Assembly: GCF_000020125.1 (NCBI RefSeq)
Contig: NC_010681.1
Location: 4,154,001-4,218,000, forward strand
Direction of reading: 5' to 3'
From: Paraburkholderia phytofirmans PsJN
GTDB lineage: Bacteria > Pseudomonadota > Gammaproteobacteria > Burkholderiales > Burkholderiaceae
DNA: 64,000 bases
The translations under genes and the position numbers were made by a program. The notes under the pieces were generated by a model. That model searched no databases. It saw only the letters and a program-made list of their open reading frames with translations, and was not told where the DNA came from. Shown in pieces: positions 35,082 through 43,640 of the stretch (position 1 is its first letter; each line of letters begins with the position of its first letter).

Positions 35082-35735
35082 ATGAGCCAACCTAGAATCT
35101 TTCCGCTCGGCGATGCCGCGCTAGTCTGCGAAGCGCCGCCGCCCGCCACGCTGGAATGCCAGCGGCGCGTGTGGGCGGCCGCCGAGGCCGCGCGCGACTG
35201 GCCGCATGTGCTGGAGGTGGTGCCGGGCATGAACAACCTCACGCTCGTCTTCGACCCGCTCGAGGCCGACCGCGACGCGCTGGTGAGCCATCTTCAAGCG
35301 GCCTGGGATGCGGTGAGCGACGCGCCCGCGCTGGGCCGCGAAGTCGAGATTCCGGTGCAGTACGGCGGCGAGTTCGGCCCCGATCTGCAGACGGTCGCCA
35401 ATCACACAGGCTTGAGCGTGCGCGAGGTCGTCGAACGTCATTCGCAGGGCGACTATGTCGTGTTCTTTCTCGGCTTCCAGCCGGGCTTCGCCTATATGGG
35501 CGGCCTCGAAGCCGCGCTGCATACGCCGCGCCGCGCGTCGCCGCGGCTGGAAGTGCCGGCCGGCTCGGTCGGCATCGGCGGCGAACAGACCGGGATTTAT
35601 CCGGCCACTTCGCCAGGCGGCTGGCAGTTGATCGGCCGCACCGAGCTGCCGCTGTTCGACCCGGCGCGCCGGCCGCCCACGCTGTTGCAGCCGGGCGACC
35701 GGGTGCGCTTCACCATCGCGGGGATACACGCATGA
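35082..35735 (+). CDS. pxpB: 5-oxoprolinase subunit PxpB
   Basis: 217 residues. Family blocks: RIFPLGDAALVCEAPPPATL, VVPGMNNLTLVFDPLEADRD, VVFFLGFQPGFAYMGGLEAA and the signature PRRASPRLEVPAGSVGIGGE. It was formerly annotated as KipI or allophanate hydrolase subunit 1. With PxpC and PxpA it forms the ATP-dependent prokaryotic 5-oxoprolinase that opens 5-oxoproline (pyroglutamate) to glutamate. Its stop overlaps the pxpC start (ATGA), so translation is coupled. Confidence 0.96.
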   Translation: MSQPRIFPLGDAALVCEAPPPATLECQRRVWAAAEAARDWPHVLEVVPGMNNLTLVFDPLEADRDALVSHLQAAWDAVSDAPALGREVEIPVQYGGEFGPDLQTVANHTGLSVREVVERHSQGDYVVFFLGFQPGFAYMGGLEAALHTPRRASPRLEVPAGSVGIGGEQTGIYPATSPGGWQLIGRTELPLFDPARRPPTLLQPGDRVRFTIAGIHA

Positions 35736-36784
35736 TCGATGTGATTCGCGCGGGTCTGTTGACCACGATTCAGGATCTCGGCCGTCACGGCTACCGGCAC
35801 CTCGGCGTCGCGATGGGGGGCGCGCTCGATCGTCTGTCGCTCGAAGTCGGCAACCGGCTGGTCGGCAACCGGCCCGATGCAGCGGGTCTGGAAATCACCT
35901 TCGGCCCGACCGTGCTGCGCTTTCTGCGCGCCACGCGGGTCGCCATTACCGGCACCGAATTCGGCGCGACGCTCGACGGCAAGCCGGTCTACTCGTGGTG
36001 GAGCCTGCCCGTGCAGGCCGGCCAGGAGCTGGTGCTCAATGCGGCGAAGCGCGGCATGCGCGGCTATGTGTGCGTGGCGGGCGGCGTCGACGTCCTGCCG
36101 ATGCTCGGCTCGCGCAGCACCGATCTGGCCGGCCATTTCGGCGGACTCGGCGGCCGCGCGCTGCGCGACGGCGACCGCCTGCCGGTCGGCGCGCCGCCGC
36201 AGCGCGGCCATCTCGGCTTTACCCCCGAGGCGCCGGAATTCGGCGTGAAGGCGCCCGCCTGGTGCAAGTTCGTGCTGGTCCATGAGCCGCTGCGGCGTGG
36301 CCGTCATCCGTCGGGCGTGCCGTGGGCGGTGCCGATCCGCGTGCTGCGCGGACCGGAATACGAGAGCTTCACCGATGAAGCCCACGAGTCGTTCTGGTCC
36401 GATGAATGGCTCGTCACGCCGAACAGCAATCGCATGGGCTACCGCCTCGCGGGCACCGAACTCAAGCGCACGCGTAAGGCCGATCTGCTTTCGCACGCCG
36501 TGCTGCCCGGCACGATCCAGGTGCCGCCGAACGGCCAGCCGATCGTGCTGATGAGCGACGCGCAAACCACCGGCGGCTATCCGAAGATCGGCGCGGTGAT
36601 TCAGGCCGATCTGTGGAAGCTCGCGCAAGTGCGCCTGAACGCCGCGGTCCGCTTCATCCCGACGACGCCCTACGAGGCGCGTCAGGCTTTGCTGGAAGAA
36701 CGTACGTATTTGCGGCAGATCGACGCCGCGATCGCAATGCATGAAGAACGCTGCGCACGGCAGTCGGCCGTCGCGACACTGTAA
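35732..36784 (+). CDS. pxpC: 5-oxoprolinase subunit PxpC
   Basis: 350 residues from ATG 35732, overlapping the pxpB stop by four bases; a longer open frame upstream is a shadow of pxpB. Family blocks: IDVIRAGLLTTIQDLGRHGY, GVAMGGALDRLSLEVGNRLV, YVCVAGGVDVLPMLGSRSTD and VLMSDAQTTGGYPKIGAVIQ. It was formerly called KipA or biotin-dependent carboxyltransferase. It partners PxpB in the kinase part of 5-oxoprolinase. Confidence 0.96.
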   Translation: MIDVIRAGLLTTIQDLGRHGYRHLGVAMGGALDRLSLEVGNRLVGNRPDAAGLEITFGPTVLRFLRATRVAITGTEFGATLDGKPVYSWWSLPVQAGQELVLNAAKRGMRGYVCVAGGVDVLPMLGSRSTDLAGHFGGLGGRALRDGDRLPVGAPPQRGHLGFTPEAPEFGVKAPAWCKFVLVHEPLRRGRHPSGVPWAVPIRVLRGPEYESFTDEAHESFWSDEWLVTPNSNRMGYRLAGTELKRTRKADLLSHAVLPGTIQVPPNGQPIVLMSDAQTTGGYPKIGAVIQADLWKLAQVRLNAAVRFIPTTPYEARQALLEERTYLRQIDAAIAMHEERCARQSAVATL

Positions 36785-36887
36785 CGACGAACGATAAGCG
36801 TCTCCAACCTGGTGCTTCGCGCCAGTTGCCGGGGAGCCCAGGAAACCTGCGGCCGCCCGGCGTTTTGTTGAAAAGTAGAGGAACACC

Positions 36888-37640
36888 ATGGAAATCGATT
36901 TGAACGCCGATCTCGGCGAAGGCTGCGGGTCCGACGAAGCACTGCTCGACCTGGTCAGCTCGGCGAACATCGCGTGCGGCTGGCATGCGGGCGGCGCCAA
37001 CGCGATGCGCGACTGCGTGCGTTGGGCGGTGCAGAAAGGTGTGTCGATCGGCGCGCATCCGAGCTTCAACGACCCGGAGAATTTCGGCCGCAAGGAAATG
37101 GATCTGCCGGCCAGCGACATCTACGCGGGCGTGCTCTATCAACTCGGCGCGCTGTCGGCGATTGCCCAGGCCGAAGGCGGGCGCATTGCGCACGTCAAGC
37201 CGCACGGCGCGCTCTACAACCAGGCCGCGCGCGACAGCAAGATCGCCGACGCGATCGTCTCGGCGGTGCACGATTTCGATCCATCGGTGGCGGTGTTCGC
37301 GCTTGCCAACAGCGGACTCGTGACGGCCGCGCGCAACGCGGGTCTCGTCGCCGTCGAAGAAGTCTTTGCCGATCGTGGCTATCGCGCGGACGGCTCGCTG
37401 GTGCCGCGCAAAGAACCCGGCGCGCTGCTCGACGACGAAGACGAAGTGCTGACGCGCACGCTCGCCATGATTCGCGAGCAACGCGTGCAAGCCGTGGACG
37501 GTCAATGGGTGTCGCTGAACGCACAGACCATCTGCCTGCACGGCGACGGTCCGCATGCTCTGGCGTTCGCGCGGCGCATTCGCGGCGCGCTGCAGGATGC
37601 GGGCATCGAGGTCCACGCGGCCGGCGCGGCGCGCGCCTGA
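36888..37640 (+). CDS. pxpA: 5-oxoprolinase subunit PxpA (LamB/YcsF family)
   Basis: 250 residues. Signature [20 protein letters not shown], then [40 protein letters not shown] and [16 protein letters not shown], with the metal/catalytic Asp and His residues of the LamB/YcsF barrel. AGAGGA precedes the ATG. It performs the hydrolytic step of 5-oxoproline opening. The gap of 103 bases after pxpC has no gene; a terminator follows at 37695. Confidence 0.97.
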   Translation: MEIDLNADLGEGCGSDEALLDLVSSANIACGWHAGGANAMRDCVRWAVQKGVSIGAHPSFNDPENFGRKEMDLPASDIYAGVLYQLGALSAIAQAEGGRIAHVKPHGALYNQAARDSKIADAIVSAVHDFDPSVAVFALANSGLVTAARNAGLVAVEEVFADRGYRADGSLVPRKEPGALLDDEDEVLTRTLAMIREQRVQAVDGQWVSLNAQTICLHGDGPHALAFARRIRGALQDAGIEVHAAGAARA

Positions 37641-37694
37641 AGCGTCGCTAGGAGCGCGAGCCGGACAGCGCGATTCAAACCTTCTGCATCTTGC

Positions 37695-37721
37695 AACGCC
37701 CCGCTTCAAGCGGGGCGTTTG
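37695..37721 (+). terminator. rho-independent terminator after pxpA
   Basis: Perfect 10-base stem AACGCCCCGC / GCGGGGCGTT with a TTCAA loop, ending in TTT. It probably reduces but need not abolish readthrough into the DUF969 gene. Confidence 0.85.
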
Positions 37722-37904
37722 CCAGGTACAGGACGCATTGCAGTACCCGCAGTCGATCAGCAGGCGCAGGTGTAGTTGCAGGTGTAGTTCGAAGCAAACG
37801 CGGCCATCAAGAGCCGCAGCAACAAGACGGCGTCTGGACCACCAGCCGCCGGCCCACGTTAGCCGTCACAAGCGGCGAGGTTGAAACCCTGTTTGGAGAT
37901 CCAG

Positions 37905-38654
37905 ATGCAGACAACAGTCAGTCTATGGCCGCTCATTGGCGTGGCCGTCATCATCGTCGGCTTTTTATTACGGTTCAATCCGATGCTGATCGTGGCGGTC
38001 GCCGCGATTATCACCGGCCTGGCCGCGCACTTCCCGCCTGAAAAGATTCTTGCCGATATCGGCACCGGCTTCATCAAGACCCGCAATATCCCGCTGATCA
38101 TTCTCCTGCCACTCGCCGTGATCGGTTTGCTCGAACGGCACGGCTTGCGCGAACGCGCGCAAACGTGGATCGGCGGCATCAAGGCCGCGACCGCCGGGCG
38201 TCTTCTGATCGTCTATCTGCTGGTGCGCGAGCTGACCGCCGCGGTCGGTTTGACCGGGCTAGGCGGCCATCCGCAGATGGTGCGTCCGCTGATCGCGCCG
38301 ATGGCCGAAGGCGCCACCGAAACCCGCTTCGGCAAGATCAGCGACGCGGTGCGTTTCAAACTGCGCGCGTTCTCCGCGGCGACCGACAACGTCGGCCTGT
38401 TCTTCGGCGAGGACATCTTCGTCGCGTTCGGCGCGATCGTGCTGATGACCACCTTCCTGAAAGAAGCAGGGATCGTCGTCGAACCGATTCACGTGGCCGT
38501 GTGGGGCATTCCGACCGCGATCTGCGCGTTTCTGATTCACGGCTTCCGCCTCTATCTGCTCGACCGCAAGCTCGAGCGCGAACTGCGCGGCAATGCCACG
38601 GCGAGCAACGCCGCCGGTACGTCGACGCAATCCGCCGCAGGAGACAAAGCATGA
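37905..38654 (+). CDS. DUF969 membrane protein, putative 5-oxoproline permease subunit
   Basis: 249 residues from ATG 37905 with a GGAG site upstream. About six hydrophobic segments (LWPLIGVAVIIVGFLLRF, NIPLIILLPLAVIGLLER) and the conserved RELTAAVGLTGLGGHPQMVR and FSAATDNVGLFFGEDIFVAF. It always pairs with DUF979; its stop overlaps the DUF979 start (ATGA). The pair recurs beside 5-oxoprolinase and pyrrolidone-carboxylate peptidase genes, so a two-part 5-oxoproline carrier is likely but not shown experimentally to my knowledge. Confidence 0.9.
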   Translation: MQTTVSLWPLIGVAVIIVGFLLRFNPMLIVAVAAIITGLAAHFPPEKILADIGTGFIKTRNIPLIILLPLAVIGLLERHGLRERAQTWIGGIKAATAGRLLIVYLLVRELTAAVGLTGLGGHPQMVRPLIAPMAEGATETRFGKISDAVRFKLRAFSAATDNVGLFFGEDIFVAFGAIVLMTTFLKEAGIVVEPIHVAVWGIPTAICAFLIHGFRLYLLDRKLERELRGNATASNAAGTSTQSAAGDKA

Positions 38655-39607
38655 CGCTCACGATCACCTATCTTTTCTGGCTGCTGGGCGTGGTGCTGCT
38701 GGTTGTCGGCGGCATGATCGTCACGGACAAGGATCACCCGCGTCGCTTCACCGCCGGCGGTTTCTGGATTCTCTACGCGCTGATCTTCCTTATCGGCGAC
38801 AAGCTGCCGCCCGCCGTGGTCGGTGTGCTAGTGATCGTCATGGCGCTGATCGCCGGCTTCGGCGGCGTCACCGCGGGCAAGCCCAGGGTGCTGTCGCTCG
38901 AAGCACGCAAGGCGAGCGCCGCGCGTCTGCGTAACAAGCTGTTCGTGCCCGCGCTGACCATTCCGGTCGTCACCGTGATCATCACGCTGTCGGCGAGCCA
39001 TCTGGTGTTCGGCGGGATGCCGCTGGTCGAGAAGGCGAACGTCACGCTGATCGGCTTCGGCATCGGCTGCGTGATCGCGCTGGCGATCGCCTGCGTGATG
39101 ACGCGCGACACCGTCGGCCAGTCGATGAAGGAAGCCCGCCGCCTTGTCGACGCGCTGTCGTGGGCCGCCGTGCTGCCGCAGATGCTCGGCATGCTCGGCC
39201 TCGTGTTCTCGGACGCGGGCGTCGGCAAGGCCGTCGCGCACGTGACAACGGCGTACATCAGCCTCGACTATCGCTTCATTGCGGTGGCCGTGTACTGCAT
39301 CGGCATGGCGCTGTTCACCATGGTGATGGGCAACGGCTTCGCCGCGTTCCCGGTGATGACAGGCGGCGTCGGCGTGCCGATTCTGGTGGGCGTGTTTCAC
39401 GGCAACCCGGCGGTGATGGTCGCGATCGGCATGTTCTCCGGCTACTGCGGCACGCTGATGACGCCGATGGCCGCAAACTTCAACATGGTGCCGGTCGCGC
39501 TGCTGGAGCTGCCGGATAAGAACGCGGTGATCAAGGTGCAGATTCCTACCGCGCTGAGCTTGCTGGTCGTGAATATCTTGCTGCTGAATTTCCTGATGTT
39601 TTTATAG
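38651..39607 (+). CDS. DUF979 membrane protein, putative 5-oxoproline permease subunit
   Basis: 318 residues from ATG 38651; the longer open frame upstream is a shadow of DUF969. About nine hydrophobic segments; conserved blocks MTLTITYLFWLLGVVLLVVG, LPQMLGMLGLVFSDAGVGKA, TMVMGNGFAAFPVMTGGVGV and GNPAVMVAIGMFSGYCGTLM. Its gate-like GNGFAAFPVMTGGVG repeats recall secondary transporters with hairpin loops. Translation is coupled to DUF969. Confidence 0.9.
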   Translation: MTLTITYLFWLLGVVLLVVGGMIVTDKDHPRRFTAGGFWILYALIFLIGDKLPPAVVGVLVIVMALIAGFGGVTAGKPRVLSLEARKASAARLRNKLFVPALTIPVVTVIITLSASHLVFGGMPLVEKANVTLIGFGIGCVIALAIACVMTRDTVGQSMKEARRLVDALSWAAVLPQMLGMLGLVFSDAGVGKAVAHVTTAYISLDYRFIAVAVYCIGMALFTMVMGNGFAAFPVMTGGVGVPILVGVFHGNPAVMVAIGMFSGYCGTLMTPMAANFNMVPVALLELPDKNAVIKVQIPTALSLLVVNILLLNFLMFL

Positions 39608-39820
39608 GACTCTTACCGCTGGTATTGAGCTGTACCGACGCATCGCAGGATCGCTCTGCGATACGTCGGTGAAATGGACTCACTGCAACGCGCGGATGCG
39701 ACCGAATTAGGATGCGTCCGATCGTCGGGAAATGGGCGGCGACCCTACGATGCTGGACGCTCTCCCATCCACACGCCGGTGCGCGCAACGCACGCCGCCG
39801 ACGCTCTCCCGCAGGTTTCC

Positions 39821-41629
39821 ATGGAACACCGATCCCAGCCTGATCGCGTGCGCACCGAACCGTCGCACGCCGCTTACCTTGCCTCATTGATCGACGCCGC
39901 GCTCGAAGCGCATCAAGCGGGCCGGCTCGACGCCGCCGAATCCCTCTATCGCGAAACCCTCGTGCTCGATCCTGCTCATACGGGAGCGCTGCACTACTTC
40001 GGCGTGCTGCAATTCCAGCGCGGCGATCACGACACGGCCGCGAGCCTGATGAGCCGCGCACTCAAACTCGACCGTCACGATGCCGCCTGCTGGAGCAACC
40101 GCGGACTCGTGGCCGCCGCACTCGGCCACCTGGACGAAGCGATGATCTGCTATGACCAGGCGCTGCAACTCCAGCCTGATTTCGCCGATGCGCACAACAA
40201 CTTCGGCGTCGCACTGCAAGCGCAAGGCGATCTCAGTGAAGCGATCGAGCAGTATCGATTGGCGCTGGCCTCGAACCCCATGCTGCTCGACGCACGTCTG
40301 AACCTCGGCACGGCGCTCAGCAAACTTGGGCACTTCGACGACGCGTTGGCGTGCTATCGGGAGGCCTTGTCGCTCGATCCGACATCGGCGGAAGCGCACT
40401 TCAATGTGGGCAATGCGCACAAAGCGCGAGGCGATCACGGCGCGGCAATCGCCAGCTTCGAGCGAGCGCTTTCGCTGCGCGCGAATTACACCGAGGCGCA
40501 CATCAATCTGGGTAGCCTGATCGGCAAGCTCGGCGACTACGCGGGCGCTGAAGCGCATTACCGGCGCGCGGTCGCGCTCAAACCGAATCCGACTCACCTC
40601 GTGTGTCTGGGCGGATCGCTCGGCGCGCAAGGTCGGCTGGACGAAGAGGAAGGCTTTTATCGCCAGGCGCTCGCACTCGATCCGCACTACGCGGACGCGC
40701 ATCAGAATCTCGCGTGGCTGTTGCTCAAACGCGGCGACTATCGACAGGGCTGGGCCGAATTCGCGCTGCGCTGGCGCAAGAGCGACTATGACGCGATCGC
40801 GGTGCCGGGCGTTGCTGAATGGCGTGGCGAGTCGTTAGAGGGGCGCCGTCTGTTGCTGGTCGGCGAGCAGGGTTTCGGTGACCATTTCCAGTTCCTGCGC
40901 TTTGCGGGCGTACTCGCCCAGCGCGGTGCAACGGTCGAGCTGTGCGTGCGCGAGCCGCTGCTGCCTTTGGTCGAACGCATCGCGGGCGTGCATCGCGCAT
41001 TCAGCGGCAAACCCGACGGCCAATACGATTTCTGGGTGCCGATGATGAGCGTGCCCTCGTGTATCGGTTTGGATCGTCTTGCCGACATTCCCGCAGAAGT
41101 GCCCTACCTGTTCGCCGACAAAACGAAGATCAAGGCATGGCGCAAACGTCTCGGCGCGACCGACAAGTCGAAGCGCAAGGTGGGACTGGTCTGGGCCGGC
41201 AGTCCTGGATTCGGCAACGACCGCTACCGCTCGATGCAACTAGCCGAACTAGACGCGCTCAGCGACATTGAAGACATTGCCTGGTACGCGCTGCAGAAAG
41301 GCCCCGCGCATGCGCAACTGGCCGAGGCGCCGCCCGCTTTCCGTGCCCACGATTTCACAGCCGAGCTGAACAGCTTCGAAGACACGGCCGCGTTGATCAT
41401 GAACCTGGATCTGGTGATCGCCGTGGACACCGGCGTCGCGCATCTGGCCGGAGCGTTGGGCAAACCGGTGTGGTTGATGTTGCCCGCCAATTCGGACTGG
41501 CGCTGGCTCGAAGCACGCAGCGACTCACCGTGGTATCCAGGAATGAGATTGTTCCGGCAGCCGATGCTAGGAGATTGGGCGCCGGTGGTCGAGGACGTGA
41601 CCGGCGCACTGCGCGAAGGCGGGATCTAA
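39821..41629 (+). CDS. TPR protein with GT9/O-GlcNAc-transferase-like C-terminal domain
   Basis: 602 residues from ATG 39821 with GCAGG upstream; the frame is open from 39674, but those residues are not family-like. About nine tetratricopeptide repeats fill the first 330 residues (AHNNFGVALQAQGDLSEAIE, AHFNVGNAHKARGDHGAAIA). The C-terminal part resembles a GT-B glycosyltransferase or heptosyltransferase (LLVGEQGFGDHFQFLRFAG, KVGLVWAGSPGFGNDRYRSM, VIAVDTGVAHLAGALGKPVW). In bacteria such proteins glycosylate proteins or build surface polysaccharide; substrate unknown. It stands alone: 214 bases before it hold no gene. Confidence 0.85.
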   Translation: MEHRSQPDRVRTEPSHAAYLASLIDAALEAHQAGRLDAAESLYRETLVLDPAHTGALHYFGVLQFQRGDHDTAASLMSRALKLDRHDAACWSNRGLVAAALGHLDEAMICYDQALQLQPDFADAHNNFGVALQAQGDLSEAIEQYRLALASNPMLLDARLNLGTALSKLGHFDDALACYREALSLDPTSAEAHFNVGNAHKARGDHGAAIASFERALSLRANYTEAHINLGSLIGKLGDYAGAEAHYRRAVALKPNPTHLVCLGGSLGAQGRLDEEEGFYRQALALDPHYADAHQNLAWLLLKRGDYRQGWAEFALRWRKSDYDAIAVPGVAEWRGESLEGRRLLLVGEQGFGDHFQFLRFAGVLAQRGATVELCVREPLLPLVERIAGVHRAFSGKPDGQYDFWVPMMSVPSCIGLDRLADIPAEVPYLFADKTKIKAWRKRLGATDKSKRKVGLVWAGSPGFGNDRYRSMQLAELDALSDIEDIAWYALQKGPAHAQLAEAPPAFRAHDFTAELNSFEDTAALIMNLDLVIAVDTGVAHLAGALGKPVWLMLPANSDWRWLEARSDSPWYPGMRLFRQPMLGDWAPVVEDVTGALREGGI

Positions 41630-41700
41630 CTGCCACACTGCGCTGAGGACCGCCGCCTGAGCGCGGCACCGCTGACACGGGGCATCGACGAAGTGCGGCC

Positions 41701-41961
41701 TTACGGACGCCGCCGCTGCTGCGCCAGCATATAGGCGCGCAACAGTTTGTTGATGCGCGTCTGATAACCCTGCCCCTGCTCCTTGAACCAGTTCAGCACG
41801 TCCGCATCCAGACGCATTGTCACGGCCTGCTTCGGCGGAACGTGCAACTCGGCGCGTTGAAAAAAATCGTCGCCCAGTTCGGGCACGTCGGTTGTATCGA
41901 TTTGCGCGTCGTCTGTTTTGGCGAGTCGCTTCCAGTCTGTTCCCGATGCCTTAACCATCAT
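41701..41961 (-). CDS. brnA: BrnA antitoxin of a BrnTA toxin-antitoxin pair
   Basis: 86 residues from ATG 41961, preceded by AGAGGTGA; ATG 41976 is an alternative. The ribbon-helix-helix C-terminus reads KQAVTMRLDADVLNWFKEQG then YQTRINKLLRAYMLAQQ, typical of BrnA (COG3514). It neutralises BrnT and represses the operon. It lies 36 bases after brnT in toxin-first order, usual for this family. Confidence 0.93.
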   Translation of the reverse strand: MMVKASGTDWKRLAKTDDAQIDTTDVPELGDDFFQRAELHVPPKQAVTMRLDADVLNWFKEQGQGYQTRINKLLRAYMLAQQRRRP

Positions 41962-41997
41962 TTCACCTCTGCTCATGCCTGATTGCCACAGTGCCCG

Positions 41998-42276
41998 TCA
42001 ATGCCAGACACGCTGCTTGAAGTGCCTGACCTCGTGCCGCGTTGCCTTGCGTGCCGAAATGATCCGCACCACGTCTTCGACCCGCTCGACATACACCACG
42101 ATGCCCACAATGTTTGCGATCCAGCCCATCGCGAACCAGCGGTCTTCGCCGTAGTCTTCCCGCCGGTCCAACGCCGTGAGTAACGGGTGATTGAACACGT
42201 CGATAGCATCCTGAAAATCGATGCCGTGTTTGCGGATGTTGATCTGATTTTTGATTTCGTCCCATTCAAACAGCAC
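41998..42276 (-). CDS. brnT: BrnT ribonuclease toxin
   Basis: 92 residues from GTG 42276, with AGGTGA upstream. BrnT signature: FEWDEIKNQINIRKHGIDFQ, then LDRREDYGEDRWFAMGWIAN and the catalytic RIISARKATRHEVRHF segment (Arg, Lys, Glu of a RelE-like fold). It is a ribosome-independent RNase that stalls growth under stress when BrnA is degraded. Confidence 0.93.
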   Translation of the reverse strand: MLFEWDEIKNQINIRKHGIDFQDAIDVFNHPLLTALDRREDYGEDRWFAMGWIANIVGIVVYVERVEDVVRIISARKATRHEVRHFKQRVWH

Positions 42277-42293
42277 GCGTCACCTGTATTGAC

Positions 42294-42311
42294 GTTTGTA
42301 CATACATCATA
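42294..42311 (-). promoter_or_regulatory. brnTA promoter -10 and near-palindromic operator
   Basis: On the minus strand TATGAT (42306-42311) is a possible -10. Adjacent downstream is GTATGTACAAAC (42294-42305), a near-perfect 12-base palindrome around TGTACA, well placed for BrnA autorepression. Confidence 0.4.
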
Positions 42312-42395
42312 GCATGCAAAGGGCCGCTATGGCTGCGTGTGCCACGAGCTTTTGCGGCATACGTGTACGTCGGACTGGGTGCTTCAGATACCGGT

Positions 42396-42430
42396 TCCTA
42401 GGATGGCCGATCGGCCGAGCCGGTCTAGGA
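42396..42430. repeat. nested inverted repeat TCCTAG...CTAGGA around GGCCGATCGGCC
   Basis: The outer arms TCCTAG (42396-42401) and CTAGGA (42425-42430) enclose a perfect 12-base palindrome at 42405-42416. It lies between gumN-like and brnT, 166 bases above the brnT start. No T-run follows, so it is not a classical terminator. Confidence 0.45.
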
Positions 42431-42476
42431 CGTTTGAGTCGTTACGTATGTTTTTCGTGCTCGGTTCCGATGAAAC

Positions 42477-43640
42477 TCACCCCGCCTCGACCACGAACCC
42501 ATGCTGCCGCAAAAGCTGCAGCACGCCCTTACGGCCACCCAGATGCAGCGCGCCGATCGCCACGAAAACCGGCTTGTTCGGTGCGGCGATCATCAGCATC
42601 CGCGAGACGAAGCGCCGGTTGCGGTCATAGACGATCTTGTTGTCGATCGAATCGGAGATGTGTTTGTCACGGGCCAGCTTTTCCGATTTCGCGGCCTGCC
42701 AGGCGGCGATCGCATCCGCGTCGCCCACGCGCCACAGCCGATGCAAGGTCCGCACGTCCGCGACATTTTCCGCGGGCGTCTGCACCAGATCCTGTGCCAG
42801 CATCTCGCGCTGCTGCGCGAGCGACAGCCCCGTGAATGCGCGCATCTGCTGCGACAAGGTTTCGAGACCGACGATCTTGCCGCGTGTGCGCAAATACACG
42901 TTTTGCAGTTGCGCTTCCGACCCGTACTCGGTCTGCAGACCGGCACTCAGCGAATCGTAGGTTTCGACCAGCAACGAAGCGAGCCACGGCCGCATCTTCT
43001 TGATGGCGTCGAGTGCCGCCGGGTTGCCGTGCAGCCGGAGGGCCAGCTTGCGCCACAAAGGATCGGGCAGCAGTCCCGGCAGACAGTCGCGCCGGCAGAC
43101 GCCGTACTTCGAGACGTCGTCTTGCGAAACCAGCAGTTCGTCGGGCGAGAGTTCGAGCGCCAGCGTCGGCGAGGCGGCGAGCGCGCCGAGGATCGGGGCG
43201 CGAAAAGGCTGATCGGCGGGATAGTCGGCGGGATCGCCGACATGCAGTGTGCCCAGCACGTAGATGGTGGTCGCGCCGCGCGTCGCGACATAGAACGGCA
43301 TGCGCGCCGGCTGCGCGCGCACCGGGCCGCTCGCCGTGGTGCCCGGCAAAGCAGGCGGTGAAGCGGGAGGCGGGTTGGAGCCCGGCAAGCCGACGCGTGG
43401 CGGGGCCGGCATGTTAGGCACCGGCAGCGCCGGACGCCCCGCCTGCGCGGGTGCGTTGGCGGCGGCCCCGGCGGCATGCGCCACGCCGGACTGCCCTATG
43501 CCGAGAGGAAATACAGAACAAACGCCGAAGAGCGCGGCACCAGCCAGTGCACGCGCCTTCCAGCGCCGCGTTGAAGCGGCGTTCAGGCCGCCATCACGCA
43601 AGCGGCGCGCAAGACGACGCGCCGCCAACCCATCAGGCAT
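42477..43640 (-). CDS. TraB/GumN family protein
   Basis: 387 residues from ATG 43640, with GAGGAGG and a G-rich site upstream, inside the end of dppF (8-base overlap). A signal-like hydrophobic stretch (ALAGAALFGVCSVFPLGIG) is followed by a long Pro-rich linker and the TraB/GumN domain: PFYVATRGATTIYVLGTLHV, TLALELSPDELL and VFVAIGALHLGGRKGVLQLL with conserved His residues, suggesting a metalloprotease-like (Tiki) fold at the cell envelope. Activity in bacteria is unproven. Its overlap with dppF suggests co-expression with the dipeptide transporter. Confidence 0.9.
   Translation of the reverse strand: MPDGLAARRLARRLRDGGLNAASTRRWKARALAGAALFGVCSVFPLGIGQSGVAHAAGAAANAPAQAGRPALPVPNMPAPPRVGLPGSNPPPASPPALPGTTASGPVRAQPARMPFYVATRGATTIYVLGTLHVGDPADYPADQPFRAPILGALAASPTLALELSPDELLVSQDDVSKYGVCRRDCLPGLLPDPLWRKLALRLHGNPAALDAIKKMRPWLASLLVETYDSLSAGLQTEYGSEAQLQNVYLRTRGKIVGLETLSQQMRAFTGLSLAQQREMLAQDLVQTPAENVADVRTLHRLWRVGDADAIAAWQAAKSEKLARDKHISDSIDNKIVYDRNRRFVSRMLMIAAPNKPVFVAIGALHLGGRKGVLQLLRQHGFVVEAG

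Noticed and set aside
39674..39820. Longer N-terminus of the TPR-glycosyltransferase
   Set aside because: The 49 extra residues are not TPR-like, and ATG 39821 has its own ribosome site.
40000..41000. Periodic DNA in the TPR gene as a CRISPR or tandem repeat
   Set aside because: The 102-base periodicity reflects the 34-residue TPR units; the DNA repeats are diverged and within a coding frame.
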